Source: Larix kaempferi (lineage: Eukaryota > Streptophyta > Pinopsida > Pinales > Pinaceae). Taken from it: a DNA stretch of 64,000 nucleotides. The stretch is from positions 876,001 through 940,000 of the forward strand of contig BSBM01000152.1 in NCBI GenBank assembly GCA_027924585.1, given 5' to 3'. Each line of letters begins with the position of its first letter. Positions within the stretch are counted from its first letter, which is position 1. Shown here in pieces: positions 12,201 to 23,559 of the stretch. The notes under the pieces are model-generated. The model did no database searches. It was not told the origin of the DNA and worked only from the letters and a program-made list of their open reading frames with translations. A program made the translations under genes and the position numbers.

Positions 12201-13589
12201 GCTCATTCAAACCGAGCCCAGTTGGAGGCCACATCACCAAGGTGGAGCATACAGCTCGACAGGCTTCCCACATTCCTTACGAAGTTCATCACATGGAGTC
12301 GGTTACAGGTAATACCCAACGGGACAATCCACTAACAAGTTACAAGGTTTATAAATGCTCAAATCCTACGTATCACCCTTGCCAGACCATGCCTGCGATG
12401 GCATTAACTCTTGTCAGCATCGTATCAAATGGCAATAGCACGATCCCTGTACCATATCCATATTATATATATTACCAAACCTTGTTTGCAAATTCGCATA
12501 GTATCCATGTATTATATATTTCCAATGTTAAGTTTTATTTCTTATAGTGTGCATGTAATATAATTCCAACGATTAAATTCCATTTCGCATAAGGTTGATG
12601 CGTTGTATTTCTAACATTACCCCATTAAAATCATAGGGTATTGTGACAAACTAATATATGTCACAATTACATAAAAAATCAACATTTTGTCCACACATTC
12701 ATATAGTAATTTTGGATGCATGTGATAATAGGTCATATAGCTTTGAAGGCCAATTTTTTTTACATGCACCATAGCATTGTAATAATGCTAACATTATTAT
12801 ACAATAGCATTATCGAATTAAATAAGGTAGGATTCCAATCCTAAGAAACCCCACTAGATACTTGGTAACATTATTCACTAAGGTCACTTATTGTTCAACC
12901 TTGTCGTAACAATAGATATCATCATATGGTTGTCGTTATAGAGATTTAAAGACCTTTCACTAAAGTCACATAATGTTCAACTTTGTCACATTATTCAAAC
13001 TGTTAGAACTCTCGTAATATTTATATAAATTGTAATTCTAGTAATTTCTATCAATGATTACAACAGAAGTATAGTGTAAAATATCTCTAGCTACACTCTC
13101 ACATGATAGGATAAAAATAGTACAAGTTGATAAAAGAAAAACTGAAACTTCATACCATCGATACCTTAATGCATGGTAGTACACACATCTATCTTAAAAA
13201 CAGAGACGACTAGTTGAAGCCTATAACATTTTTTTGAAGTACTCGAATTATTTTATTACCTTACCTGCAGATCTGCGAAAGAAAAGGTCCAATGCTTTAG
13301 CTATCAAAGCTAAGTAAACCCAAGGGCACCCTGTAGGAACCCCTTCAGAAATATGCAAACAAAGACATCAGTATTATTACTAGAACCATGACACATGAGA
13401 AGTTAAACATTGTTTTATTGCATTTTATTTATAATCTATTGTCTTTCTATGTTCAGAAATAACAATGGTAATCATGTGAAGCTGCCATTAGTTAATTAGT
13501 TAAATATCTTTCATTGCGTAGTTAGCATTTTCCTTTTGATTTTGCTATGTCAAAAATTTCAAATATTTAGCGATTTTTTGGATGTTACA
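9275..13589 (+). repeat. 3' LTR of the chromovirus (4315 bp)
   Basis: Near-full-length copy of 111-4426, starting TGTAAC and ending GTTACA. The right flank AAATC (13590-13594) completes the target duplication. Small indels and scattered substitutions separate it from the 5' copy. Confidence 0.95.
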
Positions 13590-13660
13590 AAATCCTTCAT
13601 AAAGAAGTATTTCAGCCATCTTAACTTGCATCTTGGAGTGGTTGATCATGAGGTGAAGGC
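13590..13660 (+). pseudogene. Ty1/copia pol 3' end, right half
   Basis: This continues the frame broken at position 110. After the duplicated AAATC it reads SFIKKYFSHLNLHLGVVDHEVKAD and stops, which is the normal C-terminus of copia RNase H. About 180 bp of untranslated sequence lead to the purine run CTCAAGGGAAGG at 13831-13842 and then an LTR start. Confidence 0.75.
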
Positions 13661-13842
13661 TGATTGAAGAATCAAGTTCAATTTTTTGCTCTTGACCATT
13701 TTGTGGGAGGGTTTTGTCCCATGAGGTTTTCCCTGTTTCCTTGTTTCTTGGAAAACGATATGTAAAGGGTGACCAAGCCTTGTTGTTGGGCCCTAATATT
13801 TTCTGATATGTTTTGTCACTTACATTCATGCTCAAGGGAAGG

Positions 13843-14527
13843 TGTTAGAGCATAAAAGAACCCATTTAATACTTAGGATATAATTTATTTCATCTTTTAT
13901 GACTTTCCTAGGTAGTTTCACCATGTATTTGGCCACTAGTTGACTTCCTTGGTCCACCACATGCCAACCTTATCCACTTGAGAACATCTTTGGTCATCCT
14001 ACCTGCTTTTCTGGCTATCCTGAATGGAAATGGCGCACTTCCTGCTTTTGGAGTGCTTTCAACTCTTTTTCCTGCTTTTAGGAGGATAAGACTAAAGCTA
14101 GGTAGTCCAGTGCTTTTGGAAATTGCTAGTTTTTGTGGCCAACACACCTTGCCTCTTTTTCACTCCAAAATGCATCATCTTTTTCCATTTCCAGTCTACT
14201 TCACTTTCCAAAATCTTTTTGGCCAATTCGTGAGGATCTTGAGTGAGTTGGAGAGAGTTGTTTCCACCCCGTGGGGTTTTAGCTAGTTTAGTGAGCTTGC
14301 TTTTGTGACTAATTCGAACGCCTCCATAGCAATTCGAATTTCTGAATTAACTCTATATATTTGTAGCCACTTTATGGTACATGGTTGGCTAATGTACATT
14401 TATGCTAATACACATTATTATTTTGCATAATTCTAAGTTGATTTTGAGTGTTCTTGTCGATTCTAGACTAGCAATTTGTGTGAGAATTGTTTTCAATCTT
14501 ATGATCATCCTGTGATCAAATTTCACA
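13843..14527 (+). repeat. 3' LTR of the interrupted copia element
   Basis: TGTTAGAG begins directly after the polypurine run at 13831-13842, as expected for a copia 3' LTR. The right end is placed at TTTCACA (14527) because the next bases begin a sequence also present at 43852. The 5' LTR is outside the window, so neither the exact end nor the target duplication can be confirmed. Confidence 0.6.
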
Positions 14528-15296
14528 TTTTGCTAGCTTGTGCCAAGGAAAAGGAGGTCTACGTTAAATGAGTATGATTGTTCGATTATGAATTTGGGTA
14601 TATTTTATTTCTATTCCCTTTGGTTGGATTGTTTTTTAAAATAACATATATAGAAGTAGAACCATGTTACAGAAGTGGTTTTGAAAGAGCTGAGAAGCTT
14701 GTATTGTTGTTAGAAGGTAACCATGAGTCTAGCAAACCAAAAAGCAAGAGGGATAGCAAAGAATAGTTGCCATGGCATGTAAATTCTTTTGTGGGATTCC
14801 CTCTTTGGGGGGGATTTATTTCTGAGGAACCTAAAATGTTTCTCATTCAACAATCACAACACTACGTCTATCCGTAGATAATTTCATGACTTAAGAAAAA
14901 CATGTATATCTGTATTGGTATCTGGGTGCATCGACATGCAATGCGGCATATAAATTTTTCCAATGCATGCATCGATTGCAAGATCTTAGACCATTTCATT
15001 TAGGATTTGCCTCGTCATGGCCTTAAGGAGAAACTAAAATGGCCCCACCCTCCCAAGACCCTTCTACCCGAAAGCTTCGTAGGTGTCCAAAGTAGGTGAA
15101 GGTATATTTGACAAAAATTGCGGGCAAGGGGAAAACTACTAATACTACCAATTCTCAACCTGCAAAAAACCCAACTCTCGAGCCTCTAACCTCTCAGGTC
15201 TCATTTACAGCCAACCTAGTAGATAATTGGCTTTCGAGGCCTCCAAGATCTCTCTTAGTTCTATGCATATGGATTGTGATAGATAACAAGACTCGT
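14528..15296 (+). pseudogene. LINE-like ORF1 fragment (copy 1)
   Basis: This stretch is a diverged copy of 43852-44533. The best-preserved part, near 14960, corresponds to the CCHC knuckle of the other copy, but here the last Cys is lost and a stop falls inside. Frames are broken throughout. Homology with the other copy stops at ACTCGT, exactly where the LTR at 15297 begins, so this fragment was the target of that insertion. The LINE assignment rests on the knuckle type and on the ORF2-like tail seen only in copy 2. Confidence 0.45.
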
Positions 15297-16148
15297 TGTA
15301 ACACCCCTTCTCGGCGCATGGCTAAGAGCCCATGCCAATGTGGGGCACGTCGTTGAACGATGGGTTGTGCACCCACACCAAAGACACCCAAGGCATGGCA
15401 AGTCAGGTGCAACATGTTTTGGAAGCTCAGGCAGAAGGTGCACCAATCATGGATGGGTTGGAGTAAATGAGACGATGGGAAAGTAAGCACATTGACCAGC
15501 ATAAGAGTGGGCACAGGCCCAAGGTTTGCAAACCAATCAAGGAATCATGCATGTGGATGACTTATTGTGTGGGATAGGGTAGCCACAAGGGAGGAACCTT
15601 GGGCTCCTGTGTACCCAACCTGATAGTATAAATTGAAGCATGTAATGTTGGATAGAGGAAGATTCAAACCAAGTGTGAAGCTCCAATGGAAGCACAGTTC
15701 AGTTGGGAAACAATGCAACTCGGGGCTAGCTTGAATTGGTGGCAGAGCGACAGGAGTCGTAGGAGGCGAACCCGTGTTTGTTTCTGGGTAGAACTCAACA
15801 GCAGGAAGAACTCGGCTCTTGGGGTTTCCAAGGAGTCGTTAGTTGGGCGCTTTCTTGTGCTTGTCTGCAGATTCCCTATCTTGTTGTAACTGTAATCTAT
15901 TTATACATATAAAATAAGGTGTTAGGCATGCCCAACTCGGGGTGCCACCTCTACATATATTCTTTGTGTCTCTTTGAAAATATTGGCTAAGAGTTGGATG
16001 TTAAAAGTGTTAGCTGCAAACTGGCTAAGTAAATAACATTGAATAAGATATATGTGTTAAGTGTAAAAGATTTTTCGTAAGTTAGGCATAGTTTGTTGGA
16101 CTCCCTAGCGGGCTATTCTCACCCTCAGAAAGGATCTGAGCTGTGACA
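15297..16148 (+). repeat. 5' LTR of gypsy element B
   Basis: It starts TGTAACACCCC at the point where homology to the 44.5 kb LINE copy ends, and ends GCTGTGACA. The same terminal GCTGTGACA closes the LTRs of the 49044-54771 element, and upstream parts (for example GTTAGGCATAG) are also similar, so the two elements belong to related families. The expected duplication would be CTCGT (15292-15296). The 3' LTR is not in the window, so this cannot be tested. Confidence 0.65.
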
Positions 16149-17984
16149 CATTGGCTACCGAAAACAATATTAAGTCGAGCCGATATAAGCTCATAACATA
16201 TGGTATGAGAGTGCACCAAAATGGTATACTTTGGTGGATGCAATGCCACAGAAGCATCGAAGGATATGGAGGTTGTCAGTTTCCCAATTTCCTAAGAAGC
16301 CCAAGGAACAACCATTGGATAGGCTCAGCAATTGGATCCGGACGTAGGTCAAGGATGCGCCTTCCCAAAGATCCATCGTAGAGAGGGAAGAAGACTGTAA
16401 GACTCTATTGCCTGAACAGTTGGGTGCACTTCTTGGAGTTGTAGATTTGCCAACACCTGAGACAAAATACGCATTACCAAGCAGATTCGAGACTGGAAAA
16501 CTTGGGAAGTTTGGTTCAGAATTGTTGCAACTTTTTAGTTAGTTTGTGATGCAGTAGACAAGCAGAAGCATTGGAAAGAGGTTCTGGTGGACAGGTTGGG
16601 GTCAATGCCTCACCCGGTGAGTCTCTTGGAACATCTTGGAACCAAGAGAGTCATCTAAGGATGGAACCAATTATGTTTTGTGGATTCGATCGTGAACGAA
16701 AGAAAAGTGAGGGCTCTCATAGACATCAGTACCTCACACAACTTTGTGAGGAAGAAGCTTGCAGATGACATTGGGATAAGTAGTCATCCTTGCGACGCAT
16801 TTGTCAAGGCAGTGAACTCCTCAACTAAGGCTATAAAAGGCTTAGCTTCCAAGGTGCATATAAAAATGGGAAGATGGGAAGGATGTGCAAACTCAACGGT
16901 CACCCTTGATGACTTTGAGATGATTCTTGGGCATGACTTCTTCAAAAGGGCATCTTCTATGCTGTTGCCATTCACAGATAGGTTGGTGATTTTAGATGGG
17001 AAGAAGTCATGCGTGGTGCCCACTACCACAAAGAAGGCAGATGGAGGGGTGCAGTTGATGTCCACACTTAACATGAAAAGGGTTACCATTCAAATTCATA
17101 TTTGTATGTCACAACACTCCTCGACAAGGCAACTGCAGGAGTTACGAGGATGCCTATTCCTCCCGAGCTTGCCAATGTGTTGAATGCAAAGGAGGATAAG
17201 ATGTCGGATAGCTTTCCAAAAGTTCTCTCATTGCGGCATGTCGTTGATCACTGTATTGAGCTTGAGCCAGGATCAAGACCCGTGGTGAAGGCTCATTATC
17301 ACTTGTCAGGATCCAAGTTGGAAGAGTTGAAGTGGTAGTTCGAAGAGCTTACAAACAAAGGCTTCATTAGACCTTGAAGGTCTCCATATGGTACACTCGC
17401 GTTGCTCCAACAGAATAAGGATACACTGGAGTTGAGGTTGTGCTTATATTATAGAGCGCTTAACAAGAAGATGATAAAGAACCAATACCCACTTCCATTG
17501 GTAGCAGATTGCTTTAACAGATTAGATATAGCCAAAGTCTTTTCAAAGTTGGACTTGAGACAGGGTTACTATTAGTTTAGAATTGTGGAAGGGAATGAAC
17601 ACAAGATGACATGCGTGAAGAGGTGCAACAAATTTGAGTTCTTGGTGATGCCATTTGGATTGTGGAATTCCTCCGCAACATTTTTCACTCTTATGTTGAA
17701 GTGTTGAGACCGTTTCCGAATAATCCGGTAGTAGTCTACCTTGATGATATTGTTGTCTTCAGCGAGAGAATGGAAGAACTTAAAGAACACTTGTCGAAAT
17801 TCTTTGAGGTGCTGCAACAAAACCAAGTATACTTGAATAAGTTGAAGTGCATGTTTGGGAAGAAGGTGATCTCATTCTTAGGCGGGCTGAAGGAGATCCC
17901 ATTCTTAGGCCATTGGATCGACCAATGATGTATCTACATGGATCAATGGAAGGTTGAAGCCATAGAGGTTTGGGAGATATGTTG
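16149..17984 (+). pseudogene. Gypsy element B: protease and RT remnant, truncated
   Basis: The leader and gag region is short (about 530 bp) and mostly lost. From 16680 a retropepsin-like frame reads ALIDISTSHNFV, with DIS replacing the usual DSG, followed by VTLDDFEMILGHDF. RT follows from about 17200: QYPLPL, KLDLRQGYY, VMPFGLWN and the catalytic YLDDIVVFS near 17740, then the connection HWID. Stops interrupt it (for example at 17336 and 17575), and a short duplication near 17870 repeats an ATTCTTAGGC-containing segment. The sequence breaks off at 17984, where the hAT terminus begins. RNase H and integrase are not seen beyond the hAT. Confidence 0.8.
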
Positions 17985-18077
17985 CAGGGGAACGCCATCC
18001 CCCCCCCTCGCCCCTGCTCCAGAATCTCGTTTCCAAGCAAAGCGTTCAAGAAGCGCTCTCTGAGATCGTTCCCGTTC

Positions 18078-18258
18078 GGGAGCGATTTGGTAAAGCGCGC
18101 TCTAGGAAAAAAACATTTCGCTCCCTGGTATGTCTGGAAGTGATGAGGGAGCGGTCGGGAGCGTTTTCTCCTTGAGCGCTCTCTCATTGCTTTGGTGATT
18201 TAAAAATCTCTCCCTTGAATGCCCCCTCGATCGCTCCCATCGCTCCCGCAATCGCTCC
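18078..18258. promoter_or_regulatory. Clustered CGCTCCC subterminal motifs of the hAT
   Basis: GGGAGCG or its complement CGCTCCC occurs at 18078, 18119, 18147, 18157, 18232 and 18241, with a 6 of 7 match at 18253. Both orientations are present. In known hAT elements (Ac is the model) such subterminal arrays are transposase binding sites; that role is inferred here from position and spacing. Confidence 0.55.
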
Positions 18259-18434
18259 AACGTCAGCCACATAGATTAAGGGAGAGAAAGTCGACTTGTG
18301 AAATTTTGGGGGAGTTTGCTTGGGCTTTAAAGAACCTGCAAACCTCTTTTCACTTCATTGTTTCCATTTGACACAAGTTTGCAAGGGTTTGTGGAGCTTG
18401 GAGTAATTTTGGAGATTTGGTGAGGAGTTTGGAG

Positions 18435-18535
18435 AGCAAGAAGGGAGATTGAAGGGTGCCAATTGCAAGAGCTTGGAGGGGAGATTGAAGGGTGCCAATT
18501 GCAAGAGATTGGAGGGGAGATTGAAAGCTGCCATA
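18435..18535 (+). repeat. Short tandem repeat in the hAT 5' region
   Basis: A unit of about 38 bp containing GATTGAAGGGTGCCAATTGC is repeated twice nearly exactly, with a third decayed partial copy ending in AGATTGAAAGCTGCC. It lies between the subterminal motifs and the coding region. Confidence 0.75.
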
Positions 18536-18899
18536 GGCTTCAACTTCAAACACCATTGGAGAGACAAAAAGGTAGGACACTAAACTCTTTCTTGTTTTTT
18601 CTTTTCCACATAAACTTGTATTTTTTTATGGCATGAAATTTTGTATGCTTGTAGGTTTTCTTCTCCTACTCTTTCCCATTCCTTCTCCCTAATTCCATTG
18701 CAGGAAAAGAGTCATTCTCTAAATATCTACAATGCTACAAGCATGGTGATGGGTATGTCAATGTGGTTTATCCTTTTGGTTCCATTGTTTATCATGATGG
18801 TGTTGATTGGAAACCAGAGTAGAAATGATGAAGAGAATGAAGAAGTGGGTAGTGGCACATATCATGGATAGGTGGGAGAGGAAGAGGAGGATGAGGAAA

Positions 18900-19160
18900 A
18901 TGATAGTGGTGGTGATGGAAAGAAAGCCAAAGACAACCAAACACCCTTGTGGAAATATGTCACAAAACTTGAGGAGGGAGAGGGCGTGGAACCACAATAT
19001 TTACATGCCCCCATTATATTTAAATACCCGTGTGAGAAAGCACTTATGTGGGGTTATGCCATGGGTTGAAAATAAGACTATAGGAGTCAAAACCTGTACA
19101 CAAGTTCCATCAAATGACAAAGCCAAATATAAGAGGGAAGAGGAGGAAGCACAATAGTTA
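18900..19160 (+). pseudogene. hAT BED-type zinc finger, frameshifted
   Basis: Pieces of a BED finger appear in successive frames: PLWKYVTKLEEGEG (from about 18945), a Cys-containing piece near 18998, then RVRKHLCGVMP and VKTCTQVPSND (19030-19120). In hAT transposases this domain binds DNA ahead of the catalytic region. At least two frameshifts separate the pieces, so no intact finger can be made. An acidic stretch precedes it. Confidence 0.5.
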
Positions 19161-19262
19161 TGCAAGAAAACAAGGGTTGAACATGAAACCACAAGCTCAC
19201 ATAGAACATTTAGTGCTCAATCCCCATCCACCCATGATAGTGGATTCTCTCCCTCGCATTTA

Positions 19263-21200
19263 GGGCATAGAACAATATAAGATTTCCTTGACCAAGGTGG
19301 TAGGGATGATCTGGATGCAAAAGTGTTTCGATTTCTCTATGCATGTGGCATACCATTCAATACTCTTCGCTCACCCTATTGGCATGAAATGGTTGTAGCC
19401 ATCCGAAGTTCCCTTGCAGGATACAGGAGCCCAGGGTATGAAAAAGCTAGAACCATGGGACTTGACAAGGAAAAAACCAAGATCCAAAATGCTTTGGGGC
19501 AATTCACGAATTCTTGGAATGAATATGGGTTATCCATTGTATCTGATGGTTGGACAAATGTAGAGGGAAATCCATTGATAAATATTCTTGGGGTGTCCTC
19601 CAGTGGTGCAATCTTCCTTTCATGCCATGACTACTCGGATCGGTTCAAGAACGACATCAACATTGCAGAAGCCTTAATTAAAACCAATGAATCTATTGGG
19701 CCATACAATATCCAGGTCATTACCGATAATGTTGCTAATTGTAAAGCAGTGGGAGAAATCATTGAGGATAGATAACCCAACATATTTTGGTTTGGGTGTT
19801 TGGTTCACACATTGAACCTTTTAATGCATGAAATTATTAAGATAAAGGAGAATGATTACAAATGGATTGGTTTACTGTACAAGAAAGGAAAACGCATGAT
19901 AAAAATTATTACCAATCATAGTAATGCCCATCACATTTTCCGCAGTCATTCAAGGTTGGATCTTTTGAAGCTTGCAAAGACTAGATTTGCTAGCTATTGC
20001 CTTACCTTCAGGAGCCTTTTGAAGGTAAGGGAGGCATCAATGGCTAGTATGGTATCAAGTGATTCATGGCAGGTTTTGAAAGACAAGGCTACATCTGCAT
20101 CTAAGAGGCGTGATTTTCAAGAGGTGGAGGACATAGTTCTTGATAGTCAGTTTTGGGTGTGTGTCAAGTATGTGTTGCAGTTCACCAATCCCATTTATAA
20201 CATGATTCAGTTTGCAAATACTGATAAGCCAATAATTGGGGAGGTGTATGAGCAAATGGATACAATGGTAGGACAAATAAAAGATATTGTTGAGCCCAAA
20301 GATCCCATCTTGTACGACAATATTCAAAATCATGTGGTCAACAGGTGGGATAAACTCAATGTTCCACTTCATGCCTTAGCCTATGTCCTTACAACAAAAT
20401 ATTATTCTCCATCTTGGTTGGCGAAACCAACACCTGGGGGTGGGGTCAAGAGAAAACCCCACATAGATCCAGAGGTACAGGCTGGGTACATGCAAGCTAT
20501 AGACAAGTTGGTCGTTGATGAATAGGAGAGCGCCATATTTCCTACTGAATTGAGAAAATACCATAGTCAACATGGGGTGTTCGCTAGTTTGCATGCAAAC
20601 AAATATCAAGATAGATTGGTTCCTATCGAGTGGTGGAACATGTATGGCTTCGCCACCACACAGTTGCATAAATTGGCCATCAAAGTGCTTTCACAGGTGG
20701 TTAACAGTTTTTCCATAGAGAGGTGTTGGAGCACCTATAGCTTCATCCACAGCATCAAAAGAAACAACCTTAATGAAAACCAGGCAGAAAGCTTGGTTTT
20801 TCTACACTACAACTTGAGGTTGTTGTCTCATTATTTTGAACATGCCAAAACCGATAGAACATATATCACTTAGGAAAAAAAACCAGAGGAGAAAAATTTG
20901 GAGGATGGAGCCATGGTTTTAGAGTGCTTGGAAGCTCAACTTTTGGGTGATGATGATGGTGACCATGCAGCAGCAGCTACAGAGATTCCATCGCAGCCAC
21001 CCCCCTCCAATAGCAGTGTTCCAATCCCACCTGTACCAGTTTTTCCTCTAGATTCACAACCTCCATCCTCTTGTGGGGGTTGTATAGCTATTGGGCGTGG
21101 TTCACAACCGCTTCCACATACTAGAGATGAGGAGGCTAGCAATGCTCATAAAACACGAGAAAAGAAATTAGAAGTTTCGCGTGGCAAGAGGAAATATTAG
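19263..21200 (+). pseudogene. hAT transposase, one frame with three internal stops
   Basis: A single frame runs from about 19263 to the TAG at 21198. It is interrupted only at 19773 (TAA), 20523 (TAG) and 20871 (TAG). The N-terminal part matches the DUF659 transposase region (SIVSDGWTN, VITDNVANC, HTLNLL across the first stop). The C-terminal part near 20690-20830 matches the hAT dimerisation region (SFSIERCWSTYSFIHS, KRNNL, LVFLHYNLRLL). The tail is Pro/Ser-rich and ends in basic residues. A functional product would cut and paste the element in the nucleus. The frame is otherwise continuous over about 640 codons, so decay is by point mutation. Confidence 0.85.
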
Positions 21201-21689
21201 TACTTGTCTTTTTCTAGTTTTTCATTACTTTGAAGTTTGCAAATTGTAATTATAGACTCTTTAATATTTCTTATGGTGACTCTAGATGACTCCATGAAAT
21301 ATTTTGAAAACATTATATGGCAATTTAAGTTTGATGTTTGATGTTGAAACTAGAACGGTGACAGTGAACCTACCTTTGAAGTTCATTGCTTGCAACTTTG
21401 CACTTTTAGTATTACTACTGAGTCATTGACTACATAATAGCATATTATAATTGTTTGAAGTTTTGAACTTCGGTAATTAGTAAATACTAATGAATATGTG
21501 CATGGGATGAATATACTGGCACATGCATTTTGTGTGTGTGGAATGAATTTATTTTTCGTTGTGTATTTTTATTATGCATCCACACATGCATTTAGGATGT
21601 TTATGAAGTTTCATAATACGGCCATGGAGGCAAAATTTACAACCCCGGAAATCATTCATGTCCTACTGGCTTTGTCGAATTGATGGGCG
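21201..21689. other. AT-rich sequence after the hAT, no gene seen
   Basis: No coding or repeat signal that I recognise. It probably contains the decayed right end of the hAT and possibly its polyadenylation region. Confidence 0.4.
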
Positions 21690-22345
21690 GGGACATGGCA
21701 TTTATGTGGCAACTAAAGTGTCTTTAAAGGATTCCATGTTTGTGCATCATCCTATAAGACATATGCCTATTCCAAAAACCTAAACTTTGCTCCACAAAAA
21801 CACACAGGTTTTGTGCCACATCATCTTGCTCCACCTCTCAAGGCCCATAAGTTTACACAAATGTCATTTTGTAAAGCATAAATGTAGGGAGAATACATTA
21901 TTTATGTCTCTAAGGACATTTCTAATGATGAGGCTCGCAAGTTGACTTTAGAAGAAATCACACTTCCTACAACAGATGTCCCCACTCCACAAAAAACATT
22001 ACAGGAACCACAAATCTCCCTTCATGCAATGAGAATTTTATCCCTCAAATAATAAAGTTTGTTTGCTATATCAAGCATAGGAAGGTGATTGTATTTATAG
22101 GCAATGCCAAGACCCATAATTTCATTCATTATCGCATCAAAGAAGAAACACATTGATATATCCATGCCATTAAAATATTTCAAATCATGATAGCTAATGG
22201 GAGATCTCTAAAATGCAAAGGCAAGTGTGACAATGTGAAACCCAAAATGGGTGACTATTTCTTAAAAACTCAAATGTTTTTCATCGAAATTGAAGGTTGT
22301 GACATTGTTTTGGATACAAAATCTGTGATAAGGATAAAGAGGTAG
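21690..22345 (+). pseudogene. Gypsy gag-protease fragment, copy 1
   Basis: This is a diverged copy of 63180-63945. The conserved part (about 22040-22345) reads IKHRKVIVFIGNAKTHNFI, then MIANGRSLKCKGKCDNV and GCDIVLDT, the pattern of a plant Ty3/gypsy aspartic protease (usually LIDSGSTHNFI ... DIVLG). The active-site Asp is Gly here (FIGNAKTH), and a stop lies at about 22157. Upstream, EPQISLHAM resembles the segment preceding protease in such elements. No RT follows: both window copies lose similarity at the same place just after the protease. Confidence 0.7.
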
Positions 22346-22769
22346 GTGTCCCGTTAGAGTTTGGGATCTGGACTATGTCCCTCCTCTCCGTACTCTCGAC
22401 CCTTGCTTTATAAGCCATAAGTCGTTGGTATATATTTCTTGTAGATTGATGGATATAGTCTTGGGTTATACTCTAAGCCATTAGGATTTGAACATGGACA
22501 ACCCCCAGAGTTATTGATTTCCCATGGTAAGAAGAAAAGGCATGAAGCTAGATAAAAAAATTAGATAGAATCTACCTATAATTAAACATGTTAGACATGC
22601 TTATCCAAAATGAATAAAACCATCAATGAATATGAAAATTGAATAATAATGAATACATCTAACAAATATAAAATTATTTTAAAATTTTAAAAAAATAATT
22701 TTATTTTTAATTACAAGTATTTTAAATTTAAATTTATTTTAAGAAATATTTATTTATTAATAATAAATA
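22346..22769. other. AT-rich spacer
   Basis: No gene seen. Strongly AT-rich around 22650-22780. Confidence 0.5.
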
Positions 22770-23130
22770 AATACTATTTATGGGAGGAAGTCCTTTTGGA
22801 TTTTGGAGGACATACACTGCTACATTTTCAATCGGACTTAGGAATCGCCACAGATAATCAAGCAGAGCGTCTTGCTCTTTATCAAAGTTTTGTGAATGTT
22901 GTCTCCTTTGGAATCCAATCTATTATAGTTATAGGAGATTTTCTATTAATCTTCTCTCAAACTAGAAAAAAAAAAACATTGATGACAAGTTAGCAGATAG
23001 ACTACAAAAGCCAATCAACAAACTTCTCAATCAAATCCTGGTGTTCAAATATTTCATGTAAAACGTGAAAACAACCATATCTCTTTGCAAATTGAGCTAC
23101 TTGTCTAACAATCGAGAATTTGATCATTAA
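22770..23130 (+). pseudogene. LINE RNase H fragment
   Basis: The frame from about 22796 reads DLGIATDNQAERLALYQSF and then IIVIGDFLLIF. This matches the plant LINE-type RNase H pattern (A..NQAE..AL..G, then I.V.GDS). In another frame at about 23050 comes FHVKRENNH, matching the conserved HV.RE.N near the end of that domain. The second catalytic Asp is kept but the usual following Ser is Phe. A frameshift after an A run near 22970 separates the pieces. No RT lies upstream, so this is the dead 3' end of a LINE. Confidence 0.6.
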
Positions 23131-23559
23131 TGGGTCCCAACGAGTGCCTCTATGTTCGCTTCCCTAAGAACATATGAATCACATCGATCCCCCAAGGATG
23201 AAACTCATTATTCTTTGATGGGCTTGGGGGTGGACCGAAACATCAAAAGGAAAGTCCCATCATTCATTGTTAATGCATGCAGCTAGGTGTCTCCTCTCAT
23301 GCGTGGAGTACACGATGGTAGTTCTAGAAAATGTATCTTCCTACTCACGTTTTGTTAATTCATTCGATCACCTAGGAGAGCCCAGGGAAAGCGGTGCAGG
23401 GTTTGTTGCGGTTTGGTGATGGTGTTGTCGAAGTGGAAGACATTGCCTCTTTCCCGTATGCCCTAGGGGGTGGCTTCAGGATGCAACGTCTGCTAGGCGT
23501 GAGGATATTCTTCAAGAACTAAATCTCAAGATTGGTTTTGGTATTGCTCTGTCCTTAAT
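23131..23559. other. Unassigned stretch
   Basis: No gene recognised. Partial open frames around 23400-23560 may be the upstream part of the coiled-coil frame that follows. Confidence 0.4.

Larger units (their letters stand above)
111..13589 (+). mobile_element. Complete Ty3/gypsy chromovirus with 4.3 kb LTRs
   Basis: The element begins TGTAAC and ends GTTACA. It is bounded by the 5 bp duplication AAATC (106-110 and 13590-13594). Order: 5' LTR 111-4426, primer binding site at 4429, gag 4577-5842, then protease, RT, RNase H, integrase and a C-terminal chromodomain to 9235, polypurine tract 9262-9274, 3' LTR 9275-13589. Integrase before a chromodomain of the form ILDRRE...NRTIGQIKVQWKHL places it in the chromoviruses. 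The very long LTRs suggest the Tekay/Del clade, which is an inference. At least eleven in-frame stops and two frameshifts make it non-functional. It inserted into a copia element. Confidence 0.95.
17985..21200 (+). mobile_element. hAT-superfamily DNA transposon, 3' end not resolved
   Basis: The left end begins CAGGGGAACG inside gypsy RT sequence, a terminus of the CAGGG type common in hAT elements. Six exact copies of CGCTCCC or its complement lie within 18078-18247. Then come a BED-like zinc finger region and a long transposase frame ending at 21200. I cannot find the matching right terminus between 21200 and 21690, nor a second copy of the 8 bp left flank ATATGTTG. The right end is therefore decayed or deleted. 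Every coding segment is on the plus strand. Confidence 0.75.
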
